Source of the DNA: Verrucomicrobiota bacterium
Lineage (GTDB): Bacteria; Verrucomicrobiota; Verrucomicrobiia; Limisphaerales; DSYF01
Direction of reading: 5' to 3'
NCBI GenBank assembly: GCA_025457615.1
Contig: JALOTZ010000028.1
Coordinates: 1-47,390 of the forward strand
DNA: 47,390 bases
Position 1 is the first letter of the stretch. Each line of letters begins with the position of its first letter. Positions 34,201 to 40,873 of the stretch are shown here, piece after piece. Position numbers and translations under genes: made by a program. The notes under the pieces were generated by a model. It had not been told where the DNA came from and did no database searches. It saw nothing but the letters and a program-made list of their open reading frames with translations.

Positions 34201-35930
34201 ATGACCTGACGCCCACGTGGGTCTCGCAGAAAGGCTGGGCCACGACGCAGTTCGACATGGACGCGGTCGAGGCGGTGGGCCTGGTGAAGATGGACATCCT
34301 GGCCCAGGGCGGCCTGGCCGTGATGCGGGACACACAGGCGGCGCTGGCCAGGCGGAACCTTGCGGTGAACCGGGAGCGGTTCGATGACGCCGCCGTTTGG
34401 GATCTCATCGCCTCGGGCAACGCGCGCGCGGTGCATCACATCGAGTCGCCGGCCATGATCTCGCTGTGTCGCATGACCAACGTGCGCGACATCGACACGC
34501 TGATTGCCCTCGTCAGCGTCATCCGGCCAGGCGCGGCCAACGAGGACAAGAAGCGCGAGTTCACGCGGCGCTACCAGGGATTGAGCCCGGTCACCTACCC
34601 GCATCCTTCGTTGGAGCCCTGTCTGCGGAGCACGTTCGGGCTGGTGGTGTACGAGGAGCACATCCTGCAAATTTGCGAGGCGTTTGCCGGGTTGTCCGGG
34701 GGGCGCGCGGACGTGTTGCGCCGGGCGTTGGTGAAGGAGAACTGGCCGGTGGTGAGGGCGATTGAACGGGAGTTTGTCGCCAGCGCCCGGAAGCGGGGGC
34801 AGGCGGAGGAAGACACGGCCCGGGTCTGGGAGGTGGTGACTGGCTTTCACGGATACGCCTTCTGCAAGGCGCACAGCACGGCCTACGGCGTCGAGGCGTA
34901 TCAAAGCGCCTGGTTGAAGCGCTATTTCCCCGCTGAATTCATGGCCGCCGTGCTCACCCACGGCAAGGGCTTCTATCATCCGCTGGTCTATGTGCTTGAA
35001 TGCTGGCGGCTGGGCCTCGGGATGCTGCCACCCCGGGTGAATGAGCCGGGACCGGGCTTCGCGGTGAAGTCAGATTGCAGAAGTCAGATTGCAAAAGGAA
35101 AAGGATCCGGCACTTCTGCAACCTGTCCACCCTCCGTAGCAGAGCCACGGCGGAGGACGGGCAATCCGCCTTCGGCCTGCTTGCGCGTCCCCGTCACCTC
35201 CATCGCTTCACTGACGGAGCAGACCAAGGAACGCCTTCTGGCCGAACGCCAGCACGGCGAGTTCACCTCGCTGGCGGATTTCTACCGGCGCGTGAACCCG
35301 TCGCGGGAGGAACTGGAGATCCTGTCGCGGGCGGGGGCGCTGGACGAATTCGGCCAGACCCGTTGCGAACAGTTCTGGGAAATCCAGCACCTCGTCGCCC
35401 GCTGGGGCGGCGGCGGGGAGCCGGGACAGGGGTGGCTGTTCTCCAAGGCGGAAGGCAGAAGGCAGATTGCAGAAGGAAAAAGGGCTGGCACTTCTGCAAT
35501 CTGCAATCTCCCTTCTGCGTTCACCGAGCCTTCCCGTCTCCAGCGGTTGCAGTGGGAGGCGGAGTTGCTGGGCTTTCCAGCCAGCGGACATCCGCTGGAA
35601 CGGTATCCGGACATTGCCTGGGACACGTATTGCCCGGTGTCGCGGCTGGGGGCGTTTGTGGGGCAGGAGGTGACCTTGTGTGGATTGGTGGTCGAGGATC
35701 GCGTGCATCACCAGGTCACCGGCGAGCCGATGAAGTTTCTGACCCTGTGCGACTGGACGGGGATGGTGGAGACGGAACTGTTTGCCGCCACCTACAAGAG
35801 CCACGGGCTGGCGACCGTGCGGTATCCGGTGCTGGAGGTCACCGGCCGGGTGGAGGCGTTCGAGAATGGCCGCGGGCACACGCTGCGCGTGTTGCGGGCG
35901 GGAAAACCCCGGACCATCGGCGGGAGGTAG
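31281..35930 (+). CDS. Fused Y-family (DinB) and C-family (DnaE2-type) DNA polymerase
   Basis: One uninterrupted 1549-codon frame. Residues 1-384 are a DNA polymerase IV: LIHIDADAFFASVE with metal ligand D10, SMDEGYFDLTG with D103/E104 (intact, unlike ImuB), thumb HhH near GIGPKTA, and little-finger end RYSVMRGHDL. Residues 385-418 are encoded by a palindromic repeat. Residues 420-1549 are a DnaE-type polymerase: PHP domain start (VRSHYSFLNSTLSPEDIVAL), palm motif LPDIDIDF with D807/D809, third acid D1005 in LVKMDILAQ, fingers (GFHGYAFCKAHSTAYG), HhH and a C-terminal OB fold (VTLCGLVVEDRVHHQV and following). It should carry out error-prone lesion bypass in the SOS response. Repeat-derived in-frame inserts lie near residues 510-541, 707-719, 874-922, 1263-1298 and 1389-1414. 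No clear ribosome site before the ATG; probably read through from lexA. Confidence 0.92.
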   Translation: MALHSLIHIDADAFFASVEQAADSRLRGQPIAVGGEKRGIIASASYEARKFGVFTPMPTARARQLCPRLIVLPGDFEKYERFSRWMFSYAYDFTPEVEIHSMDEGYFDLTGARGSPVEIARTIRDAIQQALKISVSEGIGSSKLVSQIASKYRKPAALEYVAPGSELAFLHPLPNHWLPGIGPKTALRFNAGGLTHIHHIAAAPLDRLSLLVGRAAAQLRDFANGIDDRPLTPGNAPAQSYSQQETFEADQTNEAFLEATLRRMADHLFAQVRADAKCIRTLTVKVRYNDMDEDQCSESLAEPTDLEADVYSRLHAMLRRAWKRRVSLRLVSLKLSNLYNDILGSELALDRAAQQHDARRRLASTVDALREERGRYSVMRGHDLELRIVDCGLRIEEGRLAGRARSSQSAIHNPQSAIGAVPLCVRSHYSFLNSTLSPEDIVALAKRHGLTSVALCDQGNLHGAPAFATAARSAGIRPVFGTEIPVNGKPLRLYVENAEGYANLCRWLSRKADGGLQIGDCRRQKGFESNILPSALCPLPSPAPLSGLLAISSDASLAPCFPGRFYLGITHPDELRRLRNPDRLPVVAVQPVHYATPADRWKWNILQSIRTLTLLRQEHPEKQLDGDFHFRPPGELADLFRDHPGLLRCTQDIAERCAGFEFPFGKPQFPAFRTPDGFGSREFLRQLVLRGFEARYAGSRATRRGSGTRTKDEDEGQGRFDLSRIRAQVETELQIIHEVGYEDYFLIVWDLLRECRGRGIDWITRGSAADSLVCHCLGISNVCPVRFDLYFRRFLNPERMALNKLPDIDIDFPHDRKDDVVNLLFEKYGPEHCAVVGGFSTFQARSAFAEVAKVLGVAERDARRFTEHFPWRFEERQNEEGRAQKAEGSPSSATTLLQGVERQTCPGEASQPSAFCNLPSALAEQLRRRPETAGLPLDEEPYRSALLMAGFLDGRPRYPKMHPCGVVLSRPPMHDLTPTWVSQKGWATTQFDMDAVEAVGLVKMDILAQGGLAVMRDTQAALARRNLAVNRERFDDAAVWDLIASGNARAVHHIESPAMISLCRMTNVRDIDTLIALVSVIRPGAANEDKKREFTRRYQGLSPVTYPHPSLEPCLRSTFGLVVYEEHILQICEAFAGLSGGRADVLRRALVKENWPVVRAIEREFVASARKRGQAEEDTARVWEVVTGFHGYAFCKAHSTAYGVEAYQSAWLKRYFPAEFMAAVLTHGKGFYHPLVYVLECWRLGLGMLPPRVNEPGPGFAVKSDCRSQIAKGKGSGTSATCPPSVAEPRRRTGNPPSACLRVPVTSIASLTEQTKERLLAERQHGEFTSLADFYRRVNPSREELEILSRAGALDEFGQTRCEQFWEIQHLVARWGGGGEPGQGWLFSKAEGRRQIAEGKRAGTSAICNLPSAFTEPSRLQRLQWEAELLGFPASGHPLERYPDIAWDTYCPVSRLGAFVGQEVTLCGLVVEDRVHHQVTGEPMKFLTLCDWTGMVETELFAATYKSHGLATVRYPVLEVTGRVEAFENGRGHTLRVLRAGKPRTIGGR
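32435..32533. repeat. Palindromic element at the DinB/DnaE joint
   Basis: Arms of 31 bp (32435-32465, starting ATTGCGGATTGTGG, and 32503-32533) match as inverted repeats with one mismatch; loop 37 bases; total 99 bases = 33 codons. The arms are iterations of a seven-base unit (CGGATTG/TGGATTG). Confidence 0.93.
32809..32904. repeat. Heptamer palindromic element inside the DnaE half (1)
   Basis: Left arm GGAAGGCGGATGGCGGATTG (from 32809) and right arm of repeated CCTCTGC units (32871-32904) form an imperfect inverted repeat, translated in frame (GGLQIGDCRRQKG and SALCPLPSPAP). Confidence 0.7.
33401..33438. repeat. Short GA-rich repeat inside the DnaE half (2)
   Basis: Iterated ACGAGGACGAA-like units encode the charged stretch GTRTKDEDEGQGR; no second arm is seen, so it may be half an element or a simple repeat. 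Confidence 0.45.
33902..34046. repeat. Heptamer palindromic element inside the DnaE half (3)
   Basis: Left arm of AAGGCAG-type units (33902-33945) and right arm of CTTCTGC/AATCTGC units (34011-34046) are inverted partners, with about 65 bases between. Translated in frame as a roughly 49-residue insert in the palm/finger region. Confidence 0.75.
35067..35175. repeat. Heptamer palindromic element inside the DnaE half (4)
   Basis: Left arm AGTCAGATTGCAGAAGTCAG (from 35068) and a short right arm CACTTCTGCAACCTG (35111-35125), then a stretch (35134-35165) resembling the inverse of the loop of the element at 33902-34046. Encodes SDCRSQIAKGKGSGTSATC and a Pro/Arg-rich tail. Confidence 0.65.
35445..35522. 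repeat. Heptamer palindromic element inside the DnaE half (5)
   Basis: Left arm reads AAGGCGG, AAGGCAG, AAGGCAG, ATTGCAG, AAGGAAA; right arm reads CTTCTGC, AATCTGC, AATCTCC, CTTCTGC. 78 bases = 26 codons, in frame. Confidence 0.82.
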
Positions 35931-36114
35931 CCCGGGCTCCGCCTGACCCTTCTGGTTCCCCTGACCGATTGGGATCCAGAGAACGGGGAAGGAGAAAGAC
36001 CAGGCCACGGCATCATTCCTTGAGTCCGGGGGCAGGCAGCGCGATGCTGCGGACGAGTGCCATGCGCTGCGGGATGATTGAGCGACTGAGAAACCCCGGG
36101 AAAGGACAGCGACC

Positions 36115-37749
36115 GTGACGGAATCCGTGTTCTTACAGCAACTGGGGCTGATCGTGGCGGGGGCGGCGGTCTGTGTGTTGGCCGCCCGCAGGTTCAAGCT
36201 CCCCTCGATCATCGCCTACCTGGTGGCCGGCCTGATCCTCGGGCCTTGGACGAACCTGGTCGAGGTCACCGGCTCGCTGGACCTGATTTCCGAGGCAGGC
36301 ATCGTGCTCCTGCTCTTTCTGGTCGGACTGGAGTTGCGCCTGGACAAGATCAAGGGGGTGGGAAAGGTGGTGGCGCTGGCCGGCCTGGTCCAGGTGCTGG
36401 CCACCCTGGCCGCCGGATTCCTGCTCTGCCGCGCCCTCGGTCTGGGCGCGACGGAATCCGCCTTCCTGGCGCTGGCTTTGACGTTCAGCAGCACGGTGGT
36501 GGCGGTGAAGCTGCTGGAGGAAACGCAGCAGTTCGACAGCCTGCATGGACGCATCGCCGTGGGCATTCTGCTGTTCCAGGACCTGGTGGTCATCGTGCTG
36601 CTGACACTGCTGGGCGGATTTCAGCCGGAGTCCCAACTGCGCTGGGAAACGGCCGGTCAGAGCGTGGGGCTGGCGCTGGTCAAGATGATGGCGCTCGTCG
36701 CCGCGGTGCTGGCGGTTTCCCGCTACGCGCTTCCCCAACCGTTTGCGTGGATGGCGCGGCTGCCGTCGGGGTTGTTCATCTGGAGCCTGTGCTGGTGCTT
36801 CTTCGTGGTGGCCGCCGCCCACGGACTTCACCTTTCCAGGGAAACCGGGGCCTTCCTGGCCGGCGTGAGCCTGGCCCAACTGCCCTATGACCATGATCTG
36901 CGGCGCCGGGTGCGCCCGCTGATGGACTTCTTCATCGCGGTGTTCTTTGTGTCGCTGGGGGCGCGGATGGACCCGGGGGCGGCCGCCGGCGAATGGGAGC
37001 TGGCCCTGACCCTGGCCCTGTTCGCGCTGGCCGGCAAGTTCGCCGTGGTGATGTTCACGCTGGCGCGACTGAAGGTCGGCGAACGCACGTCGCAGTTTGT
37101 CGCCCTCACCCTCGCCCAGATCAGTGAATTCTCCTTCATCCTCACAGCCGCGGCGGTGAGGTCGGGCTGGGTGGAGGACAAGGTTCTGGACCTGGTGGGG
37201 CTGATCGGCTTGCTGACGTTTTCCGTGTCGGCCTGCTTCATCATCCACAACAAAGCGGTTTACTTCTGGTCGCGGCGGCTCGGGTTGCTCAAGCCCTTTC
37301 TGGCCCGGCGCCACGACGCGATGGGATCCCGTCCGCGCCGGCCCCACCAACACATCATCGTGGTCGGCATGAACACCCTGGGGCGCGCCATCGTGTCGCG
37401 CCTTCAGTCCCGCGGCGAGCAGGTGCTGGCGGTGGATACCGATCCGCACAAGCTGGCCGGCCTGCCCTGCGAAACATTGCTGGGCGACGTGGAATGCTTC
37501 CCCGTCCTGGAGGAGGCGGGATTGCCCCACGCCAAGCTTCTGGTGTCGGCCCTGCGCATCGAACCCACGAACGATCTGCTGGCCTACCGCTGCCAGCAGG
37601 CCGGTATCCCGTGCAGCATCCAAGCGGTGGACCTGACCACCACGGACAACCTGCTCGAGATGGATGTGAAGTACCTGATGATTCCCAAGGTGGACGGCAT
37701 CAAACTGCAAAACCGCGAGCTGCGGGAACGCGGCTTCCTCAGCGCATGA
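36115..37749 (+). CDS. Kef-type cation:proton antiporter (CPA2) with TrkA-N domain (1)
   Basis: 544 residues from a GTG preceded by AAAGGA. About 12 membrane segments (for example FLQQLGLIVAGAAVCVLAAR and LPSIIAYLVAGLILGPWTNL), the antiporter motif AGIVLLLFLVGLELRLDKIK, and FLALALTFSSTVVAVKLLEE. A C-terminal Rossmann RCK/TrkA-N domain starts near residue 415 (HIIVVGMNTLGRAIVSRLQS). It probably exports K+ or Na+ in exchange for protons, gated by nucleotide. The start of the next antiporter overlaps its stop (ATGA). Confidence 0.88.
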   Translation: MTESVFLQQLGLIVAGAAVCVLAARRFKLPSIIAYLVAGLILGPWTNLVEVTGSLDLISEAGIVLLLFLVGLELRLDKIKGVGKVVALAGLVQVLATLAAGFLLCRALGLGATESAFLALALTFSSTVVAVKLLEETQQFDSLHGRIAVGILLFQDLVVIVLLTLLGGFQPESQLRWETAGQSVGLALVKMMALVAAVLAVSRYALPQPFAWMARLPSGLFIWSLCWCFFVVAAAHGLHLSRETGAFLAGVSLAQLPYDHDLRRRVRPLMDFFIAVFFVSLGARMDPGAAAGEWELALTLALFALAGKFAVVMFTLARLKVGERTSQFVALTLAQISEFSFILTAAAVRSGWVEDKVLDLVGLIGLLTFSVSACFIIHNKAVYFWSRRLGLLKPFLARRHDAMGSRPRRPHQHIIVVGMNTLGRAIVSRLQSRGEQVLAVDTDPHKLAGLPCETLLGDVECFPVLEEAGLPHAKLLVSALRIEPTNDLLAYRCQQAGIPCSIQAVDLTTTDNLLEMDVKYLMIPKVDGIKLQNRELRERGFLSA

Positions 37750-39323
37750 ACAGCCTGGCGGTCATTCTGGTGGTGGCGGCGGCCGGGTTCGGACTGGCGC
37801 GCTGGACCCGGCTGCCGGTGATCCCGCTGTTGCTGCTGGCGGGCATATCGCTGCCGTTGTCCGGGTTGCGGCAGGAGGAGCGCTTCTTGCAGGACGCCTT
37901 CCATCTGGGCATGGCCGTTCTGGTCTTTGTGGCCGGCATCGAGCTGAATCCCGACCGGTTCAAGGGGCTGTTCAAGTCGGTGCTCCTGGTGGGGTTCGGA
38001 CAATTCCTGGGGGCGGCGGTGGCTGGGTTCACGGTGGCGACACTGATCGGGTTCGACGCGGTGGAGGCGCTTTACCTCGGCCTGGCGCTCTCCACGAGTT
38101 CGACGCTGGTGGTGGTGCATCATCTCAAGCAACAGCAGCAGATGTTCGAACCGTTCGGCCGGCTGGTGATCGGGGTGCTGCTGGTGCAGGACTTGTTGAT
38201 GATTCTGGTCATCGTGGGGGTTTCCCGCTGGTTGAACGGCTCGCTGGCCATCGCGCAAGGGTTGGCGGCGGCGGCCGGACTGGCGGGCCTCGCGCTGGCC
38301 TGCCAGCGCTGGGTGATGCCCTTCCTCCTGATGCGCCTCAAACTGGACGACGAAGCCCTGCTGCTGCTCCTCCTGGCGTTGCTGTTCGGCTTCATCGGAC
38401 TGGCCCGCCTGGTCCAGGTGCCGCTGGTGGCCGGGGCGTTCCTGGCCGGGTTCGCCCTGGCCCGCTTCCCGGTCAACGGCGTGGCGCGAGGCGTGTTGCT
38501 GTCCCTGGGCGACTTCTTCCGCGCGATCTTCTTCGTCGCGATGGGCAGCCTGGTGGTGGTTCCCGATCTCGCGCTGCTCGGGCAGGCGGCGGCGCTGGCG
38601 TTGATGGTGTTGCTGGTGACGCCGCCGTTGGTGGCCGCGGTGGCGGAATGGCGGGGGATGATGTCGCGCCCGGCCATGGAGAGCGGATTGTTGCTGGCGC
38701 AGACCAGCGAACTGGCGCTCGTCCTGGGGCTGACGGGTTACGAGATGTCGGGCCAGGTGTCGCCCCGGATTTTCTCCCTGATTGCGCTGGTCACGGTCAT
38801 GACGATGACCCTGACGCCGTTTGTGGCCACGGACCGGTTCACCACCTTTCTGCTGCACCTGCACCCGTTGCGGCGGCGGATGAAAGCCGGGGAACCCATC
38901 AGCGGACACGTGCTGGTGCTGGGGTTCGGGGCCGGCGGCATGTGGGTGATCAAACCGCTGCTCCAGGCGGGACACCGGCTGCTGGTGGTGGATGACGATC
39001 CGGCGGTGGTCGAACAATTGACGCGGATGAACATTCCCTGCCTCCGCGGTGACGGATCCGATGACAAGGTGCTGGACAGGGCGGGAGCCGGCCGGGCGCG
39101 GCTTATCCTGGCCTCGATGCGGCGCGTGGCCGACACCCGCCGTGTTCTTCAACATGTGCAGGGGGTGCCGGTGGTGGCGCGCGTGTTCGAGGCGGACGAA
39201 GCGGATCAGGTCCGGCGCCTGGGAGGAACACCCATCCTCAATTCCCTGGCGGCCGCCGACACCTTCACCGAGTGGTTCGACAAGACCATGGCCGCGGGGA
39301 ACGATCGCAGCACGGCCGCGTGA
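37746..39323 (+). CDS. Kef-type cation:proton antiporter (CPA2) with TrkA-N domain (2)
   Basis: 525 residues from the ATG at 37746, overlapping the previous stop by 4 bases. Membrane part with LGMAVLVFVAGIELNPDRFK and LYLGLALSTSSTLVVVHHLK, and a C-terminal TrkA-N domain (HVLVLGFGAGGMWVIKPLLQ and LLVVDDDPAVVEQL). The sequence differs widely from the upstream antiporter, so this is not a recent duplication. Coupled translation suggests the two make a hetero-oligomer or two transporters needed together. The frame is open further upstream but there lies within the first antiporter gene. Confidence 0.88.
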   Translation: MNSLAVILVVAAAGFGLARWTRLPVIPLLLLAGISLPLSGLRQEERFLQDAFHLGMAVLVFVAGIELNPDRFKGLFKSVLLVGFGQFLGAAVAGFTVATLIGFDAVEALYLGLALSTSSTLVVVHHLKQQQQMFEPFGRLVIGVLLVQDLLMILVIVGVSRWLNGSLAIAQGLAAAAGLAGLALACQRWVMPFLLMRLKLDDEALLLLLLALLFGFIGLARLVQVPLVAGAFLAGFALARFPVNGVARGVLLSLGDFFRAIFFVAMGSLVVVPDLALLGQAAALALMVLLVTPPLVAAVAEWRGMMSRPAMESGLLLAQTSELALVLGLTGYEMSGQVSPRIFSLIALVTVMTMTLTPFVATDRFTTFLLHLHPLRRRMKAGEPISGHVLVLGFGAGGMWVIKPLLQAGHRLLVVDDDPAVVEQLTRMNIPCLRGDGSDDKVLDRAGAGRARLILASMRRVADTRRVLQHVQGVPVVARVFEADEADQVRRLGGTPILNSLAAADTFTEWFDKTMAAGNDRSTAA

Positions 39324-39366
39324 CGTGAAGGGAGCCGGCGGGCGGGTCCAGACCCTGATTCCCCGG

Positions 39367-40215
39367 CTAGAACACCTCCGCCGTCAAACCGGAAACCTCG
39401 CGCACACGCTGGGCGATGCGGGAGAGGCTCTTGAGGGGCAGGTGGGTGCATTCCGCCTGGAACGTGGGCCGGATGCACGAATAGATTTGCACCAGAGAGA
39501 TCTGGGCGCCGTGCTCCTTGAGTTCCTTGAGGCGCGAGGCGTATTGCTCGATCTCCTCGGACGGGGGCTCCTGACCGTCAAGGGCGGGGAAAAGGCTCTG
39601 GATGACCACCGGCCGCTGACGGGCCAGGTTCAGGATGTTCTGCAACGTGTGGCCCAGGGAAACCTGGCCCCGGTTGATGCGGTTGAGATAGGTCTGCGTG
39701 CCGCCGTCCAGCTTCATCCACACCTCGTCCTGGCGGGTGAGGAGCTTGAGCCCCTCCTGAACCTCCGGACGGACCAATCCGCTTCCGTTGGTCAACAGGA
39801 CCAGTTTGAAGAACGGCACCGCGCCCAGAGCGCGCACGTGGGCCACGGCCTGGAGGGCTTCCCGGAACTGGGGACAGAGCGTGGGTTCGCCATCACCGCT
39901 CAACGTCACGTGCCGAAGCCGCCGCAACTCGGGATCCAGCGCGGTATAGGGCGGGTGCGCGCGCAACTCGTCCCGCGCAATCAGGGACAGGGTTCGCTCC
40001 AGTTCCTCCGCCATCAACTCCACGTTCAACCGGCCTTCGGTGGAGGGCGTGCGCCGATCCACCTCGCAATAAATACAGTCGTAGTCGCAGAGTTTGTCGG
40101 GATTCATATTAACCCCCACCGACAACCCGTGCGCGCGCTCCGAGATCACCACATAGACAAAGCGGTTGCCCAGGAAGTTCCGCGGCGTGCCAAAGGCGGC
40201 CTTCCGGTGGGTCAT
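39367..40215 (-). CDS. Radical SAM protein
   Basis: 282 residues from the ATG at 40215; the frame is also open to a GTG at 40299, and neither has a clear ribosome site. The cluster motif is C43, C47, C50 in DKLCDYDCIYCEVDR, preceded by VYVVISERAHGLSVGVNMNP, and followed by LSGDGEPTLCPQF and LLTNGSGL. This matches a group of stand-alone radical SAM proteins of unknown substrate, related to the MoaA/PqqE core without a SPASM extension. There is no neighbouring target peptide or pathway gene. Confidence 0.85.
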   Translation of the reverse strand: MTHRKAAFGTPRNFLGNRFVYVVISERAHGLSVGVNMNPDKLCDYDCIYCEVDRRTPSTEGRLNVELMAEELERTLSLIARDELRAHPPYTALDPELRRLRHVTLSGDGEPTLCPQFREALQAVAHVRALGAVPFFKLVLLTNGSGLVRPEVQEGLKLLTRQDEVWMKLDGGTQTYLNRINRGQVSLGHTLQNILNLARQRPVVIQSLFPALDGQEPPSEEIEQYASRLKELKEHGAQISLVQIYSCIRPTFQAECTHLPLKSLSRIAQRVREVSGLTAEVF

Positions 40216-40415
40216 CGGGCTGTCGTTGGCCAGCCCGCCCGGCGCCAGCAACGGGGCGCCGGTCCTTGTCGATGCTTCATGCACGATGATGCCCGGCACG
40301 CTAGACCTGGAGGGGGGGGCGGACTACACGAGCCTTGGCAAAGAATGGACATTTTTTGCAGGCGGCGGCCCGTCACCACCGGCTGGCGGAGGGCCGTCAA
40401 TCCCTGACGACGTGG

Positions 40416-40444
40416 TTGACACGGGGTTCATCCCTCAACAGATT
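40416..40444 (+). promoter_or_regulatory. Probable promoter of the CBM48 gene
   Basis: TTGACA (40416-40421), 17-base spacer, CAGATT (40439-40444). A small hairpin GGCGCA-TGG-TGCGCC follows in the leader at 40461-40475, ahead of the AGGAGGAG ribosome site. Confidence 0.45.
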
Positions 40445-40506
40445 AAACGTGGATTCGGAAGGCGCATGGTGCGCCGTGGAATCGTGAAACCCAGGAGGAG
40501 TCAACT

Positions 40507-40818
40507 ATGATCAAGAAAGCCAGCAAGACGAAAAAGACCGCGCCGAGCGCCAAGCCGGCGGCCGAGAAGCAGGTCTTCTCGTACCGCGCCCCCACGGCCC
40601 TGAGCGTTCTCCTCGCCGGAGAATTCACGCATTGGCAAAAGGCGGCCATTCCGATGCAGCGGGGCAAGGACGGCGTCTGGAAGGCCGCGGTGGCCCTCGA
40701 TCCGGGCGTGCATCACTACCGGTTTATCGTGGACGGGCAGTGGCAGGACGACCCCGAGTGCGAGCTGCGCGTGCCCAATCCCTATGGCGGGCACAATTCG
40801 GTCCGCAGCGTGGCTTGA
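40507..40818 (+). CDS. Small CBM48/AMPK-type glycogen-binding domain protein
   Basis: 103 residues with a strong ribosome site (AGGAGGAG, 9 bases before ATG). After a Lys/Ala-rich start (KKASKTKKTAPSAKPAAEK), residues 22-100 form a CBM48 domain: VLLAGEFTHWQKAAIPMQR, then GVWKAAVALDPGVHHYRFIV, DGQWQDDPE and VPNPYGGHNSVRSV. The domain binds alpha-glucans such as glycogen. No enzyme domain is attached, so it may tether or regulate partner proteins on glycogen. Confidence 0.88.
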   Translation: MIKKASKTKKTAPSAKPAAEKQVFSYRAPTALSVLLAGEFTHWQKAAIPMQRGKDGVWKAAVALDPGVHHYRFIVDGQWQDDPECELRVPNPYGGHNSVRSVA

Positions 40819-40873
40819 TGGCCTCCGGGTCGCCGCACGCCAGCCGGATCATTACGCTTTGCCGGCGACCTGA

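Noticed and set aside
31281-35930. Polymerase fusion as a mere assembly or annotation artefact
   Set aside because: There is one continuous frame without ambiguous bases. The linker is a repeat of the same kind as other elements in the window, and both halves keep all catalytic residues. Read mapping would still be worthwhile because repeats can cause joins.
36133-37710. A 525-codon minus-strand frame over the first antiporter
   Set aside because: Gln/His/Arg-rich antisense translation with no motif; the plus-strand antiporter is well supported.
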